Both the position numbers and the translations under genes were made by a program. DNA of 64,000 bases from Nocardiopsis metallicus (GTDB lineage: Bacteria; Actinomycetota; Actinomycetes; Streptosporangiales; Streptosporangiaceae), in NCBI RefSeq assembly GCF_014201115.1, contig NZ_JACHDO010000001.1:682001-746000 (forward strand), given 5' to 3'. Every line of letters starts with the position of its first letter. Within the stretch, counting starts at the first letter, position 1. Under the pieces are notes generated by a model that worked only from the letters and a program-made list of their open reading frames with translations, had not been told where the DNA came from and ran no database searches. Positions 16,970 through 24,042 of the stretch are shown piece by piece.

Positions 16970-18764
16970 GGCGCCTACAGCGGTGGCGACACCCGCATCA
17001 GCGTCCACGTCCGTATCCCCGTCCACGTCCACGTCCGCATCCGGGACCGCATCCGAGCCTCCGCTCGGTTTCGATCTGACCCAGAGCCCGTGGATCCCGG
17101 TCCTGCGTACCGATGGCACCGAGGCGGAACTGTCCCTGATCGAGGTCTTCGGACAGGCCGAGGAGGTACGTCGGCTGGTCGGTGACGTGCCCACTCAGGA
17201 CTTCGCCCTCCTACGCCTGCTCCTGGCGATCCTGCACGATGCCATCGACGGACCCCAGGAGATCGAGGACTGGGCCGAACTCTGGGACGACGGTCTGCCG
17301 CTGGAGACCCTGCGCGGCTATCTCGACTCCCACCGGGAACGCTTCGACCTTCTCCACCCGCTCACACCCTTCCTCCAGGTCGCGGACCTGCGCACCAAGA
17401 AGGGCGACTACCTGCCGCTGGACAAGATGGTCGCCGATGTTCCCAACGGAGCCCGCTTCTTCACGATGCGTGCGCTCGGTGCCGAGCGGCTCGGTTACGC
17501 CGAAGCCGCCCGCTGGGTGGTGCACACCCACGCCTACGACCCCTCCGGTATCAAGTCAGGAGCCGAGGGCGACCCTCGGGTGAAGGGAGGCAAGGGCTAC
17601 CCGCAGGGGGTCGGCTGGGCGGGCAACCTGGGCGGTGTGTACGCGGAGGGCGACAACCTTCAGCAGACACTCCTGCTCAACCTGATCGCCTTCGACACCC
17701 CCAACCTGCACACCGACACCGAACCGGGCCGGGACCGGCCCGCCTGGGTGCACCCGCCCGCCACTTCCGCTCCGTTGGAAGGGGCACCGGCTGCCTCCCG
17801 CCCACACGGGCTGCGCGACCTGTACACCTGGCAGACGCGGCGGTTGCGTCTGCACCATGACGGCGAAGGCGTGCACGGGGTGCTGTTGGCCTACGGCGAC
17901 CCGCTTCCCCCACGCAACATGCACCTGCGCGAACCCATGTCCACCTGGCGCCGCAGCCCCGCCCAGGAGAAGAAGCTCCGCGAGGCCATGGTCTACCTGC
18001 CTCGGGAGCACGACCCGGCCCGCGCGGCCTGGCGAGGCCTGGGAGCCCTGGTCACGGGAGAGACTCGGGGACGCGAACAGCGCGAGGAAGCGGCCGAGTA
18101 CGTACGCCCCCGCGTCCTTGACTGGATCGCCGCTCTCACCGTCGCCAGATACCTGCCCCGCGGCTACCTGCTCCGGGCCCGGTTGGTCGGAGCGGTCTAC
18201 GGCACCCAGCAGTCCGTCATCGACGAGATCGTCGACGACACGGTGGCCATGCCCGTGGTCCTGCTCCACCAGGACAACCAGGAGCTGGCACAGGCCGCCG
18301 TCGGCGCGGTCAACGACGCCGAGGACGCGGTCACCGCCCTGGGCGACCTGGCCACCGGCCTGGCCCAGGCAGCGGGCGCCGACGGTGAGGGGCCGCGGGC
18401 CACCGCTCGGGACCGGGGTTTCGGGGACCTGGACGGTCTCTTCCGTACCTGGCTGCGCGAACTGGCCCCCTCCCAGGACGCGGCTACCGGTGCTGACCGC
18501 CCCTTGGACGATCCGCTCGACCCGACCGAACAGCGCCGTCGATGGCAGCTGATCGTTCGGGACACCGTTTCCCGCCTCGGCGACGAGCTCATCGACTCCG
18601 CGAGCGAGGCCTCCTGGGAAGGGCGGGTTCTCGACTCCAAGAGCGGCTCGTTCTGGCTCAACACCTCCAGCGTCGACCTGCGTTTCCGCAGGGCCCTGCG
18701 CAGGTGCCTGCCCCTGACCAACATCGACTCGGGTTCCGACGACAGCACGGAGGAAGACCAGTGA
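16959..18764 (+). CDS. cse1: Cascade large subunit Cse1 (CasA, Cas8e)
   Basis: 601 residues from GTG 16959, inside the end of cas3. The family start FDLTQSPWIPVLRTDG is at ~residue 40; further family segments include FDLLHPLTPFLQVADLR and the C-terminal four-helix part rich in SW/SF. Cse1 recognises the PAM and recruits Cas3. Residues ~10-35 form an unusual Ser/Thr/Ala/Pro tail (ATPASASTSVSPSTSTSASG) encoded by short repeats of the ACGTCC type (17001-17057); a start nearer the domain would need no such tail, but no good alternative start is visible. The stop overlaps cse2 (GTGA). Confidence 0.95.
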   Translation: MPNEAPTAVATPASASTSVSPSTSTSASGTASEPPLGFDLTQSPWIPVLRTDGTEAELSLIEVFGQAEEVRRLVGDVPTQDFALLRLLLAILHDAIDGPQEIEDWAELWDDGLPLETLRGYLDSHRERFDLLHPLTPFLQVADLRTKKGDYLPLDKMVADVPNGARFFTMRALGAERLGYAEAARWVVHTHAYDPSGIKSGAEGDPRVKGGKGYPQGVGWAGNLGGVYAEGDNLQQTLLLNLIAFDTPNLHTDTEPGRDRPAWVHPPATSAPLEGAPAASRPHGLRDLYTWQTRRLRLHHDGEGVHGVLLAYGDPLPPRNMHLREPMSTWRRSPAQEKKLREAMVYLPREHDPARAAWRGLGALVTGETRGREQREEAAEYVRPRVLDWIAALTVARYLPRGYLLRARLVGAVYGTQQSVIDEIVDDTVAMPVVLLHQDNQELAQAAVGAVNDAEDAVTALGDLATGLAQAAGADGEGPRATARDRGFGDLDGLFRTWLRELAPSQDAATGADRPLDDPLDPTEQRRRWQLIVRDTVSRLGDELIDSASEASWEGRVLDSKSGSFWLNTSSVDLRFRRALRRCLPLTNIDSGSDDSTEEDQ

Positions 18765-19408
18765 CCACAGCGAGCCGCACCGGCTACGTCCACGAACTCA
18801 AGGAGGTCGGTGAGGCGGTGGACGAGCGGATTCGCCAACTCCAGGCCGGTTACCTCCAGGACCACTCTGACGCGGTGGCGACCCTGGCCAAACTGCGTCG
18901 TGGCGCGGGCAAGACCGTTGAAGCCGCACCCGAGTTGGCCGGGTTGACCATCGGCCACCAGTTCTACGAGCGGTTCCCCCTGGACGATCCCCGGATCTCG
19001 GATGCCGAGGACGCCGTCCACGAGGCACTCACGCTCTACGCGCTCCATCAGCAGTCCAAACGGGACAAGGGCATGCACAAGCGTGGGAGGGACCTGGGTG
19101 GTGCCGTGCGTCGACTGATGCCGTCCGGGGACATCGATGAACCCCTGCGCAAGCGGTTCGTCCAGGCCCAGACGGCGGGCAGTTCCGAGACACGGATCGA
19201 CAGGTTGAGGGGGATCGTCAGTCTTCTGCGGGACAAGGACGTCCAGCTTGACTACGGACTGCTCGCCGACCAGCTCTACGACGCTCGCACCCGGTCCGGC
19301 GCCGAACGGGTGCGCCGCTCCTGGGGGCGCGGCTTCCATGCGTACCGACCGAGCAGGGAGCAGCTGGCGGAAGGCCAAGACGGAACTGAGGGGGATCCCG
19401 CCGAGTGA
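18761..19408 (+). CDS. cse2: Cascade small subunit Cse2 (CasB)
   Basis: 215 residues from GTG 18761, overlapping the cse1 stop by four bases. It is all-alpha and basic, with VATLAKLRRGAGKTVEAAPEL near the N-terminus (the Cse2 LAxLRRG-type motif) and DRLRGIVSLLRDKDVQLDYGLLADQLYD near the C-terminus (typical RL..LV..L......DY..LA.DL). Two copies of Cse2 brace the displaced strand in Cascade. It is followed by an unusual 117-bp gap before cas7. Confidence 0.94.
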   Translation: MTTASRTGYVHELKEVGEAVDERIRQLQAGYLQDHSDAVATLAKLRRGAGKTVEAAPELAGLTIGHQFYERFPLDDPRISDAEDAVHEALTLYALHQQSKRDKGMHKRGRDLGGAVRRLMPSGDIDEPLRKRFVQAQTAGSSETRIDRLRGIVSLLRDKDVQLDYGLLADQLYDARTRSGAERVRRSWGRGFHAYRPSREQLAEGQDGTEGDPAE

Positions 19409-19525
19409 CCTGCTCCCCGCAACTTCGCTAACCCCGCGGACCTCGGGGTCCGGACCCCGAGAACCCGCACCAACCGCGCTTCGGCGCCGCACACGCAACG
19501 AACCGACGAAACCGAGGACACCCCC
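19406..19525 (+). other. Intergenic region inside the cas operon: repeat-like fragment, mini-ORF and perfect palindrome
   Basis: This is the only sizeable gap in the otherwise overlapping operon. It holds CTGCTCCCCGC (19410-19420), identical to the first 11 bases of the CRISPR repeat. A nine-codon mini-ORF starts at GTG 19406, overlapping the cse2 stop, and ends at TAA 19430-19432. A perfect 20-bp palindrome CTCGGGGTCCGGACCCCGAG lies at 19442-19461. It could be a partial terminator that sets Cas7 level, or a relic of a repeat-like RNA. Function unproven. Confidence 0.5.
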
Positions 19526-20761
19526 ATGAGCCGCACCATTCTCGACGTGCACGTGTTGCAGACCGTGCCGCCCAGCAACCTCAACCGGGACGACACGGGT
19601 GCGCCCAAGACCGCCGTCTACGGCGGTGCGCGCCGCTCCAGGGTCTCCAGCCAGGCCTGGAAGCGCGCGACCCGGCTCGCCTTCGACGCCCTGGTCGACC
19701 CCCAGGACCTGGGCACCCGCACCAAGCGCGTGGCCGAGCTCATCGCCGCTCGTATCCGGGAGCTGGACACCGGTATCGAGGAGGCCGAGGCGCTCGCCCT
19801 GGCCGCGGAGACGGTGCAGACGGCGACCGGTTCCAAGATCGAACCGCCCAAGCGCAAGGTCGACGCCGCCAAGAAGAACGGGGACCCGGCGCCCGCCCCC
19901 GAGTCCGCTTACCTGATGTTCCTCAGCGCCCGCCAGCGCGACGGGCTCGCCGAACTGGCCGTGGAAGGCAAGGAGGACATCAAGGCCTTCCTCAAGGAGA
20001 AGGACAACAAGGCGCGCGCCAAGTCCATCGCGGACACCCGCCATTCCGTCGACATCGTGCTGTTCGGCCGGATGGTCGCCGACGGCGCGGACATCAACGT
20101 GGACGCCGCCGCGCAGGTCGCGCACGCCATCAGCGTGCACGCGGTGGAGAACGAGTCGGACTACTACACGGCGGTCGACGACCGGAACCCGGAGGAGGAG
20201 AACGAGTCGGACTACTACACGGCGGTCGACGACCGGAACCCGGAGGAGGAGACCGGGGCGGGCATGATCGGCACCGTCGAGTTCAACTCCGCCACCCTCT
20301 ACCGGTATGCCGCCGTGGACGTCGACCTGCTTCGGAAGAACCTGGGGGAGGGGCTGCGCGAGGACGAGCCCGTCACCGAACCGCTGCGCCGAGCGGTGGA
20401 GGCGTTCGTCCGTGGATTCGTGGAGTCGCTGCCCACCGGCAAGATCAACACCTTCGGCAACCACACGCTGCCGGACGCCGTGATCGTGAAGCTGCGCAAC
20501 TCGCGCCCGATCAGTTTCGTGGGTGCCTTCGAGGACCCGGTGGAGGCCGCGGCCGGACACGTCGCCCAGGCCAGTGCCCGGCTGGCGGACTATGTGCCGC
20601 AGGTGGAGCGGGCGTTCGGGGCGGCCGAGGACGTCGACACCTGGGTGGTGCGGGTGGGGGAGCGGACCGCCAAGCTCTCCGGTCTGGGCGCTGACGTCAC
20701 CCTGCCCGAACTGGTCGAGCAGGTCGGTGCCGCCGTGGCCCAGCGGCAGGACCCGAAGTGA
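19526..20761 (+). CDS. cas7: Cascade backbone subunit Cas7e (Cse4, CasC), with internal 17-residue duplication
   Basis: 411 residues. The family start LDVHVLQTVPPSNLNRDDTGAPKTAVYGGARRSRVSSQAWKRATR carries the basic residues that grip crRNA. Six copies form the Cascade backbone. Family members of this group are usually around 370-390 residues; here part of the excess is an exact duplication of ENESDYYTAVDDRNPEE (nt 20147-20248), just before TGAGMIGTVEFNSATLYRYA. By comparison with the family this is at or near the start of the thumb region (inference). The rest appears intact. The stop overlaps cas5 as GTGA. Confidence 0.95.
   Translation: MSRTILDVHVLQTVPPSNLNRDDTGAPKTAVYGGARRSRVSSQAWKRATRLAFDALVDPQDLGTRTKRVAELIAARIRELDTGIEEAEALALAAETVQTATGSKIEPPKRKVDAAKKNGDPAPAPESAYLMFLSARQRDGLAELAVEGKEDIKAFLKEKDNKARAKSIADTRHSVDIVLFGRMVADGADINVDAAAQVAHAISVHAVENESDYYTAVDDRNPEEENESDYYTAVDDRNPEEETGAGMIGTVEFNSATLYRYAAVDVDLLRKNLGEGLREDEPVTEPLRRAVEAFVRGFVESLPTGKINTFGNHTLPDAVIVKLRNSRPISFVGAFEDPVEAAAGHVAQASARLADYVPQVERAFGAAEDVDTWVVRVGERTAKLSGLGADVTLPELVEQVGAAVAQRQDPK
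20147..20248 (+). repeat. Exact 2 x 51-bp in-frame tandem duplication in cas7
   Basis: Unit 1 is 20147-20197 and unit 2 is 20198-20248, identical at all positions and encoding 17 residues each. Identity at the DNA level implies a recent slippage or unequal-exchange event, or an assembly artefact. Confidence 0.97.
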
Positions 20762-21540
20762 GCGGGGCCGCTCCGGGCCTGGCCGCCTCGGGCGCCGACA
20801 CCGCCCCTGGTTCCGCCGACGTGCTCACCCTGCCACTGCTCCTGGCCGGCCCGCTGCAGGCATGGGGTTCGGCCTCCCGCTTCGCTCGCCGCAGTACGGA
20901 GAACGCCCCCACCAAGAGCGGGGTGATCGGGCTGCTCGCCGCCGCTCTGGGCCGGGACCGGACCGCTGACTTGACCGACCTGGTCGCGTTGCGGTTCGGG
21001 GTGCGCGTGGACCAACCCGGAACCCGGGTGCGCGACTACCAGACCGCGCACCACATGGTCACGGGGGCGTCCATGCCGGTGTCCGAGCGTTTCTACCTCT
21101 CCGACGCGGTGTTCGTGGCGGCGGTGGAGGGCGATCCCGAGCTGATCGGGCGACTGCACGACGCGGTGCGCGCCCCGGCCTTCCTGCCCTACCTCGGACG
21201 ACGCTCCTGTCCGCCTTCTCGCCCCGTTGACCTGGGCGGACCGGTGGCGGAGCCGCTGGAGACCGTGCTGCGGGACCAGCCGTGGCAGGCTTCCGGCTGG
21301 TACCAGCGACGGCGGGGCTGGCGGGAAGGTTCGAAGATCGCGCTCACCACGCTGCTGGACGCGGAGCCCGGGGACCAACGGGCCGACTCCCTGCGTGACC
21401 TTCCGCTCAGCTTCGACCCTCGGCATCGACGGTACGGACTGCGGGCCGTGAGCTCGGACTCCGTCGACGTCCCGAACCCGCAGACCCGCCGCACCACGGC
21501 GCCTGACCATGACCCCTTCTCCGCGTTCGGAGACCGCTGA
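20758..21540 (+). CDS. cas5: Cascade subunit Cas5e (CasD)
   Basis: 260 residues from GTG 20758. After ~20 extra Ala/Gly-rich residues, LTLPLLLAGPLQAWGSASRFARRSTENAPTKSGVIGLLAAALGR is the Cas5 signature (the GPLQAWG motif and TKSG). RVDQPGTRVRDYQTAHHM is the usual thumb. Cas5e caps the 5' handle of crRNA in Cascade. The stop at 21540 overlaps the cas6e start (TGATG). Confidence 0.95.
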   Translation: MSGAAPGLAASGADTAPGSADVLTLPLLLAGPLQAWGSASRFARRSTENAPTKSGVIGLLAAALGRDRTADLTDLVALRFGVRVDQPGTRVRDYQTAHHMVTGASMPVSERFYLSDAVFVAAVEGDPELIGRLHDAVRAPAFLPYLGRRSCPPSRPVDLGGPVAEPLETVLRDQPWQASGWYQRRRGWREGSKIALTTLLDAEPGDQRADSLRDLPLSFDPRHRRYGLRAVSSDSVDVPNPQTRRTTAPDHDPFSAFGDR

Positions 21541-22334
21541 TGCACCTCACCCGATTCCGTTTCAACACTCATCGGCCCGGCGCGCGCAAGCTGCTGTCAT
21601 CATCGCAGGCCCTGCACGCCGCCGTGATGGGCGGCTTCCCCGACCTGCTGCCCAGTACTTCTCCATCCAATGACCCCCTGACCGGTCTCCTCGCGGTCAA
21701 CGGGGCCGAAAACGGCACCAGTGGTGCAGGACCCGGGAAGCCGCGGGTGCTGTGGCGGGTGGACCGCAACGCCAAGGCGGAGGTGTTCCTGTACGTCGTG
21801 AGCCCGGACCGCCCCGAACTCACCCACCTGGTCGAGCAGGCGGGCTGGCCCCAGGCCGAAGCGGATTCGGGATGGCAGACCCATGACTACGCCGGGTTCC
21901 TGTCCCGCCTTGAGACCGGGCAGACCTGGGCGTTTCGGCTGACGGCCAACCCCGTACACAGCATCCGGCGCAAGGACGGCGAGGAAACCAAGCCGACCGC
22001 CCACGTCACCCCCCGCCACCAGGCGAGATGGCTGCTCAAGAAGCAGGAGCAGTGCGGTTTCGAGGTGCTGCGCGGCAGGAACCCGGACCCGGCCATGCCC
22101 GAGGTGGACGGCTACGAGCTGCTGGTGCACGACCGCAATAGCGCGGGTTTCGACAAGCCCGACCCCCGGCCCGGGCGCAAGGGCAAGCGGATGCGGGTGC
22201 CGGTGGTCACCGCGACCTTCGACGGCAGGCTGACCGTCACTGATCCCGACGCTCTGCGCCGAGCCCTGAGTTCGGGTATCGGCCGAGCCAAGGCGTACGG
22301 CTGCGGGTTGATGACCCTGGCGCCGGTGTCCTGA
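21540..22334 (+). CDS. cas6e: crRNA endonuclease Cas6e (Cse3, CasE)
   Basis: 264 residues. SSSQALHAAVMGGFPD places the catalytic histidine at residue 26, as in characterised Cas6e. WRVDRNAKAEVFLYVVSPDRP and the C-terminal glycine-rich LSSGIGRAKAYGCGLMTLAP are family hallmarks. Cas6e cuts the pre-crRNA at the base of the repeat hairpin and stays bound to the 3' end in Cascade. It should process all four arrays in this window because their repeats are nearly identical. It overlaps both neighbours by the TGATG arrangement. Confidence 0.96.
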   Translation: MHLTRFRFNTHRPGARKLLSSSQALHAAVMGGFPDLLPSTSPSNDPLTGLLAVNGAENGTSGAGPGKPRVLWRVDRNAKAEVFLYVVSPDRPELTHLVEQAGWPQAEADSGWQTHDYAGFLSRLETGQTWAFRLTANPVHSIRRKDGEETKPTAHVTPRHQARWLLKKQEQCGFEVLRGRNPDPAMPEVDGYELLVHDRNSAGFDKPDPRPGRKGKRMRVPVVTATFDGRLTVTDPDALRRALSSGIGRAKAYGCGLMTLAPVS

Positions 22335-23269
22335 TGGCCACGGCAGGGAAGAGGGGCGCGCTGAGTCCGAGCCAGTTGACCAGGGTGGGCGACCGGAGTT
22401 CGTTCGTCTATCTCGAACGCTGTGTGATCCACCGGGAGGACAACGCCATCACCGCCGAGGACGGGGAGGGCGTGCGGCACATCCCGTCCGCGACGATCGG
22501 GGCCCTGCTACTTGGACCGGGTACCAGGGTCACCCACCAGGCGATGGCGCTGCTGGGTGACAGCGGTGCCGGTGTGGTGTGGGTCGGTGAGCACGGGGTG
22601 CGTTACTACTCCGGTGGTCGGGCCCTGACCCGCTCCGCCACGCTGGTGGAAGCGCAGGCCAGGGCTTGGGCGAATAAGCGGACCAGGCTGGAGGTCGCGC
22701 GGGCGATGTACCTGAAGCGGTTCCCCGGGGAGGTTGTCGAGGGGCGGAGCCGCAGGGAACTGCTCGGCCTCGAAGGGGACCGCGTCAAGGCCTGCTATCG
22801 GGAGCACGCTGCCCGAACCGGTGTGGAATGGAGGGGCCGGAGGTTCGTTCCGGGAAACTTCGAAGCGGGTGATCCACCGAACCAGGCCGTCACCGCGGCC
22901 GCGCAGTGCTTCTACGGGGTGGCACAGTCCGTGGTCGCCGCACTCGGATGCTCCCCGGGACTGGGGTTCGTGCACTCAGGACACGAGCAGTCCTTCGTAC
23001 TGGACGTGGCTGATCTGTACAAGGTCGAAGTGGCCATCCCGGTGGCCTTCGACGTGGCGGCTGAGAGCGAAGAAGAAGTGGGAGCCAGAACCCGAAGGGT
23101 CCTGCGTGACCGCATCCATGAGCGCGGCCTGCTCGACCGGTGTGTGGACGACATCAAGGAGCTGCTGTTGCCCGGAGGTGTGGACGTGGAAGAGACGGAC
23201 CGGGTCGGCCTTCAGACCGACCGCGGACCCGACATCGAGTCCGGGCGGAACCTGGGGGTGATCTGGTGA
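22334..23269 (+). CDS. cas1: CRISPR integrase Cas1 (type I-E)
   Basis: 311 residues. The metal-binding triad of Cas1 is visible: glutamate in LLGLEGDRVKACY (~146), histidine in GFVHSGHEQSFVLD (~213) and aspartate in DVADLYKVEVAIPVAFD (~224-227). The start LSRVGDR-type segment is present as LTRVGDRSSFVYLERC. With Cas2 it inserts new spacers at the leader end. All catalytic residues are present, so adaptation should be possible. It overlaps cas2 by four bases (GTGA). Confidence 0.96.
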   Translation: MATAGKRGALSPSQLTRVGDRSSFVYLERCVIHREDNAITAEDGEGVRHIPSATIGALLLGPGTRVTHQAMALLGDSGAGVVWVGEHGVRYYSGGRALTRSATLVEAQARAWANKRTRLEVARAMYLKRFPGEVVEGRSRRELLGLEGDRVKACYREHAARTGVEWRGRRFVPGNFEAGDPPNQAVTAAAQCFYGVAQSVVAALGCSPGLGFVHSGHEQSFVLDVADLYKVEVAIPVAFDVAAESEEEVGARTRRVLRDRIHERGLLDRCVDDIKELLLPGGVDVEETDRVGLQTDRGPDIESGRNLGVIW

Positions 23270-23610
23270 CCGTCATCATCCTCACGAACTGCCCGTCAGG
23301 CTTGCGCGGCCTGCTCACCAGGTGGCTGCTACAGATAGCACCGACGGTGTTCATCGGCAAGCCCTCGGCCCGGGTGCGGCAGGTGCTGTGGGACGAAGTT
23401 CAGGAGTACGCGGGCAACGGCAGGGCGCTTCTCGTGCACACGACCAACAACGAGCAGGGTTTCGCCTTCGAGACCTTCGAACACAAGTGGAGGCCGGTGG
23501 ACCACGAGGGGATGACGCTTATCGAACGCCCCAAGAACCAGGAGCAGGTTGCCGCTCCCACTAAGAAGGGCTGGAGCAAGGCCTCGAAACGCCGCCGCTT
23601 CGCCAAGTGA
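23266..23610 (+). CDS. cas2: CRISPR adaptation protein Cas2 (type I-E)
   Basis: 114 residues from GTG 23266. VTVIILTNCPSGLRGLLTRWLLQIAPTVFIGKPSARVRQVLWDEV is the I-E Cas2 form; HTTNNEQGFAFETFEHKWRPVDHEGMTLIERP follows, then a basic C-terminal tail KKGWSKASKRRRFAK. It forms the structural core of the Cas1-Cas2 integrase. Last gene of the operon; the leader of array 2 begins at once after its stop. Confidence 0.96.
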   Translation: MTVIILTNCPSGLRGLLTRWLLQIAPTVFIGKPSARVRQVLWDEVQEYAGNGRALLVHTTNNEQGFAFETFEHKWRPVDHEGMTLIERPKNQEQVAAPTKKGWSKASKRRRFAK

Positions 23611-23699
23611 GAGTATTTGCGAGCTGTGTTCCCAATGTCCAAGTCGCAACAACTTGCAGATTTGAAGCTCTCCACCGAATAAAGATCCAGGTCAACGAG
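23611..23699 (+). promoter_or_regulatory. CRISPR leader of array 2
   Basis: 89 AT-richer bases between the cas2 stop and the first repeat. They contain TGTCCAA, CTTGC and CCAGGTCAA (23687-23695), all also present in the leader of array 1; CCAGGTCAA is four bases from the first repeat here. Expected to hold the array promoter and integration signals. Confidence 0.6.
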
Positions 23700-23911
23700 C
23701 TGCTCCCCGCGCACGCGGGGATGGACCCGAACGCCTGCCCGAGCACATGGCCCGCCGAGACTGCTCCCCGCGCACGCGGGGATGGACCCGGGCACCACCG
23801 ACCCCGCAACGGGAGACGAATCTGCTCCCCGCGCACGCGGGGATGGACCCTTGTCCGCCCCGTGACCATCCCGGTCACCTCCCTGCTCCCCGCGCACGCG
23901 GGGATGGACCC
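23700..23911 (+). CRISPR. CRISPR array 2 (4 intact repeats), left part of an interrupted array
   Basis: Repeats start at 23700, 23761, 23822 and 23883, period 61, all identical (CTGCTCCCCGCGCACG ... GGATGGACCC). There is a leader on the left but no degenerate trailer repeat. The last repeat is followed by a partial spacer (23912-23939) that runs straight into the 3' end of a group II intron. Array 3 has the missing trailer end and lacks a leader, so the two are best read as one array. Confidence 0.97.
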
Positions 23912-23997
23912 GGCGAACCGTTCGACATGGCCGAGTAGGGTCGGACCGTGGCGCCTTACCGTGATCACTCACGACAGGTTTCCACGGCCCGCCCTCC

Positions 23998-24031
23998 GAA
24001 CCCGCCGTGCGCCTTTCAACGCAACGGGCTC
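23998..24031 (-). ncRNA. Group II intron domain V
   Basis: 34 nt. Lower stem GAGCCCG pairs with CGGGTTC, containing the AGC catalytic triad. Upper stem TGCGTT-GAAA-GGCGCA is capped by a GNRA tetraloop, with the expected two-nucleotide bulge between the stems. These are the diagnostic features of domain V, the catalytic core of the ribozyme. Confidence 0.92.
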
Positions 24032-24042
24032 TCCACGGTTCC

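Noticed and set aside
18197..20560. Minus-strand open frame of 787 codons across cse1, cse2 and cas7
   Set aside because: Antisense shadow of well-identified cas genes; no domain recognised.
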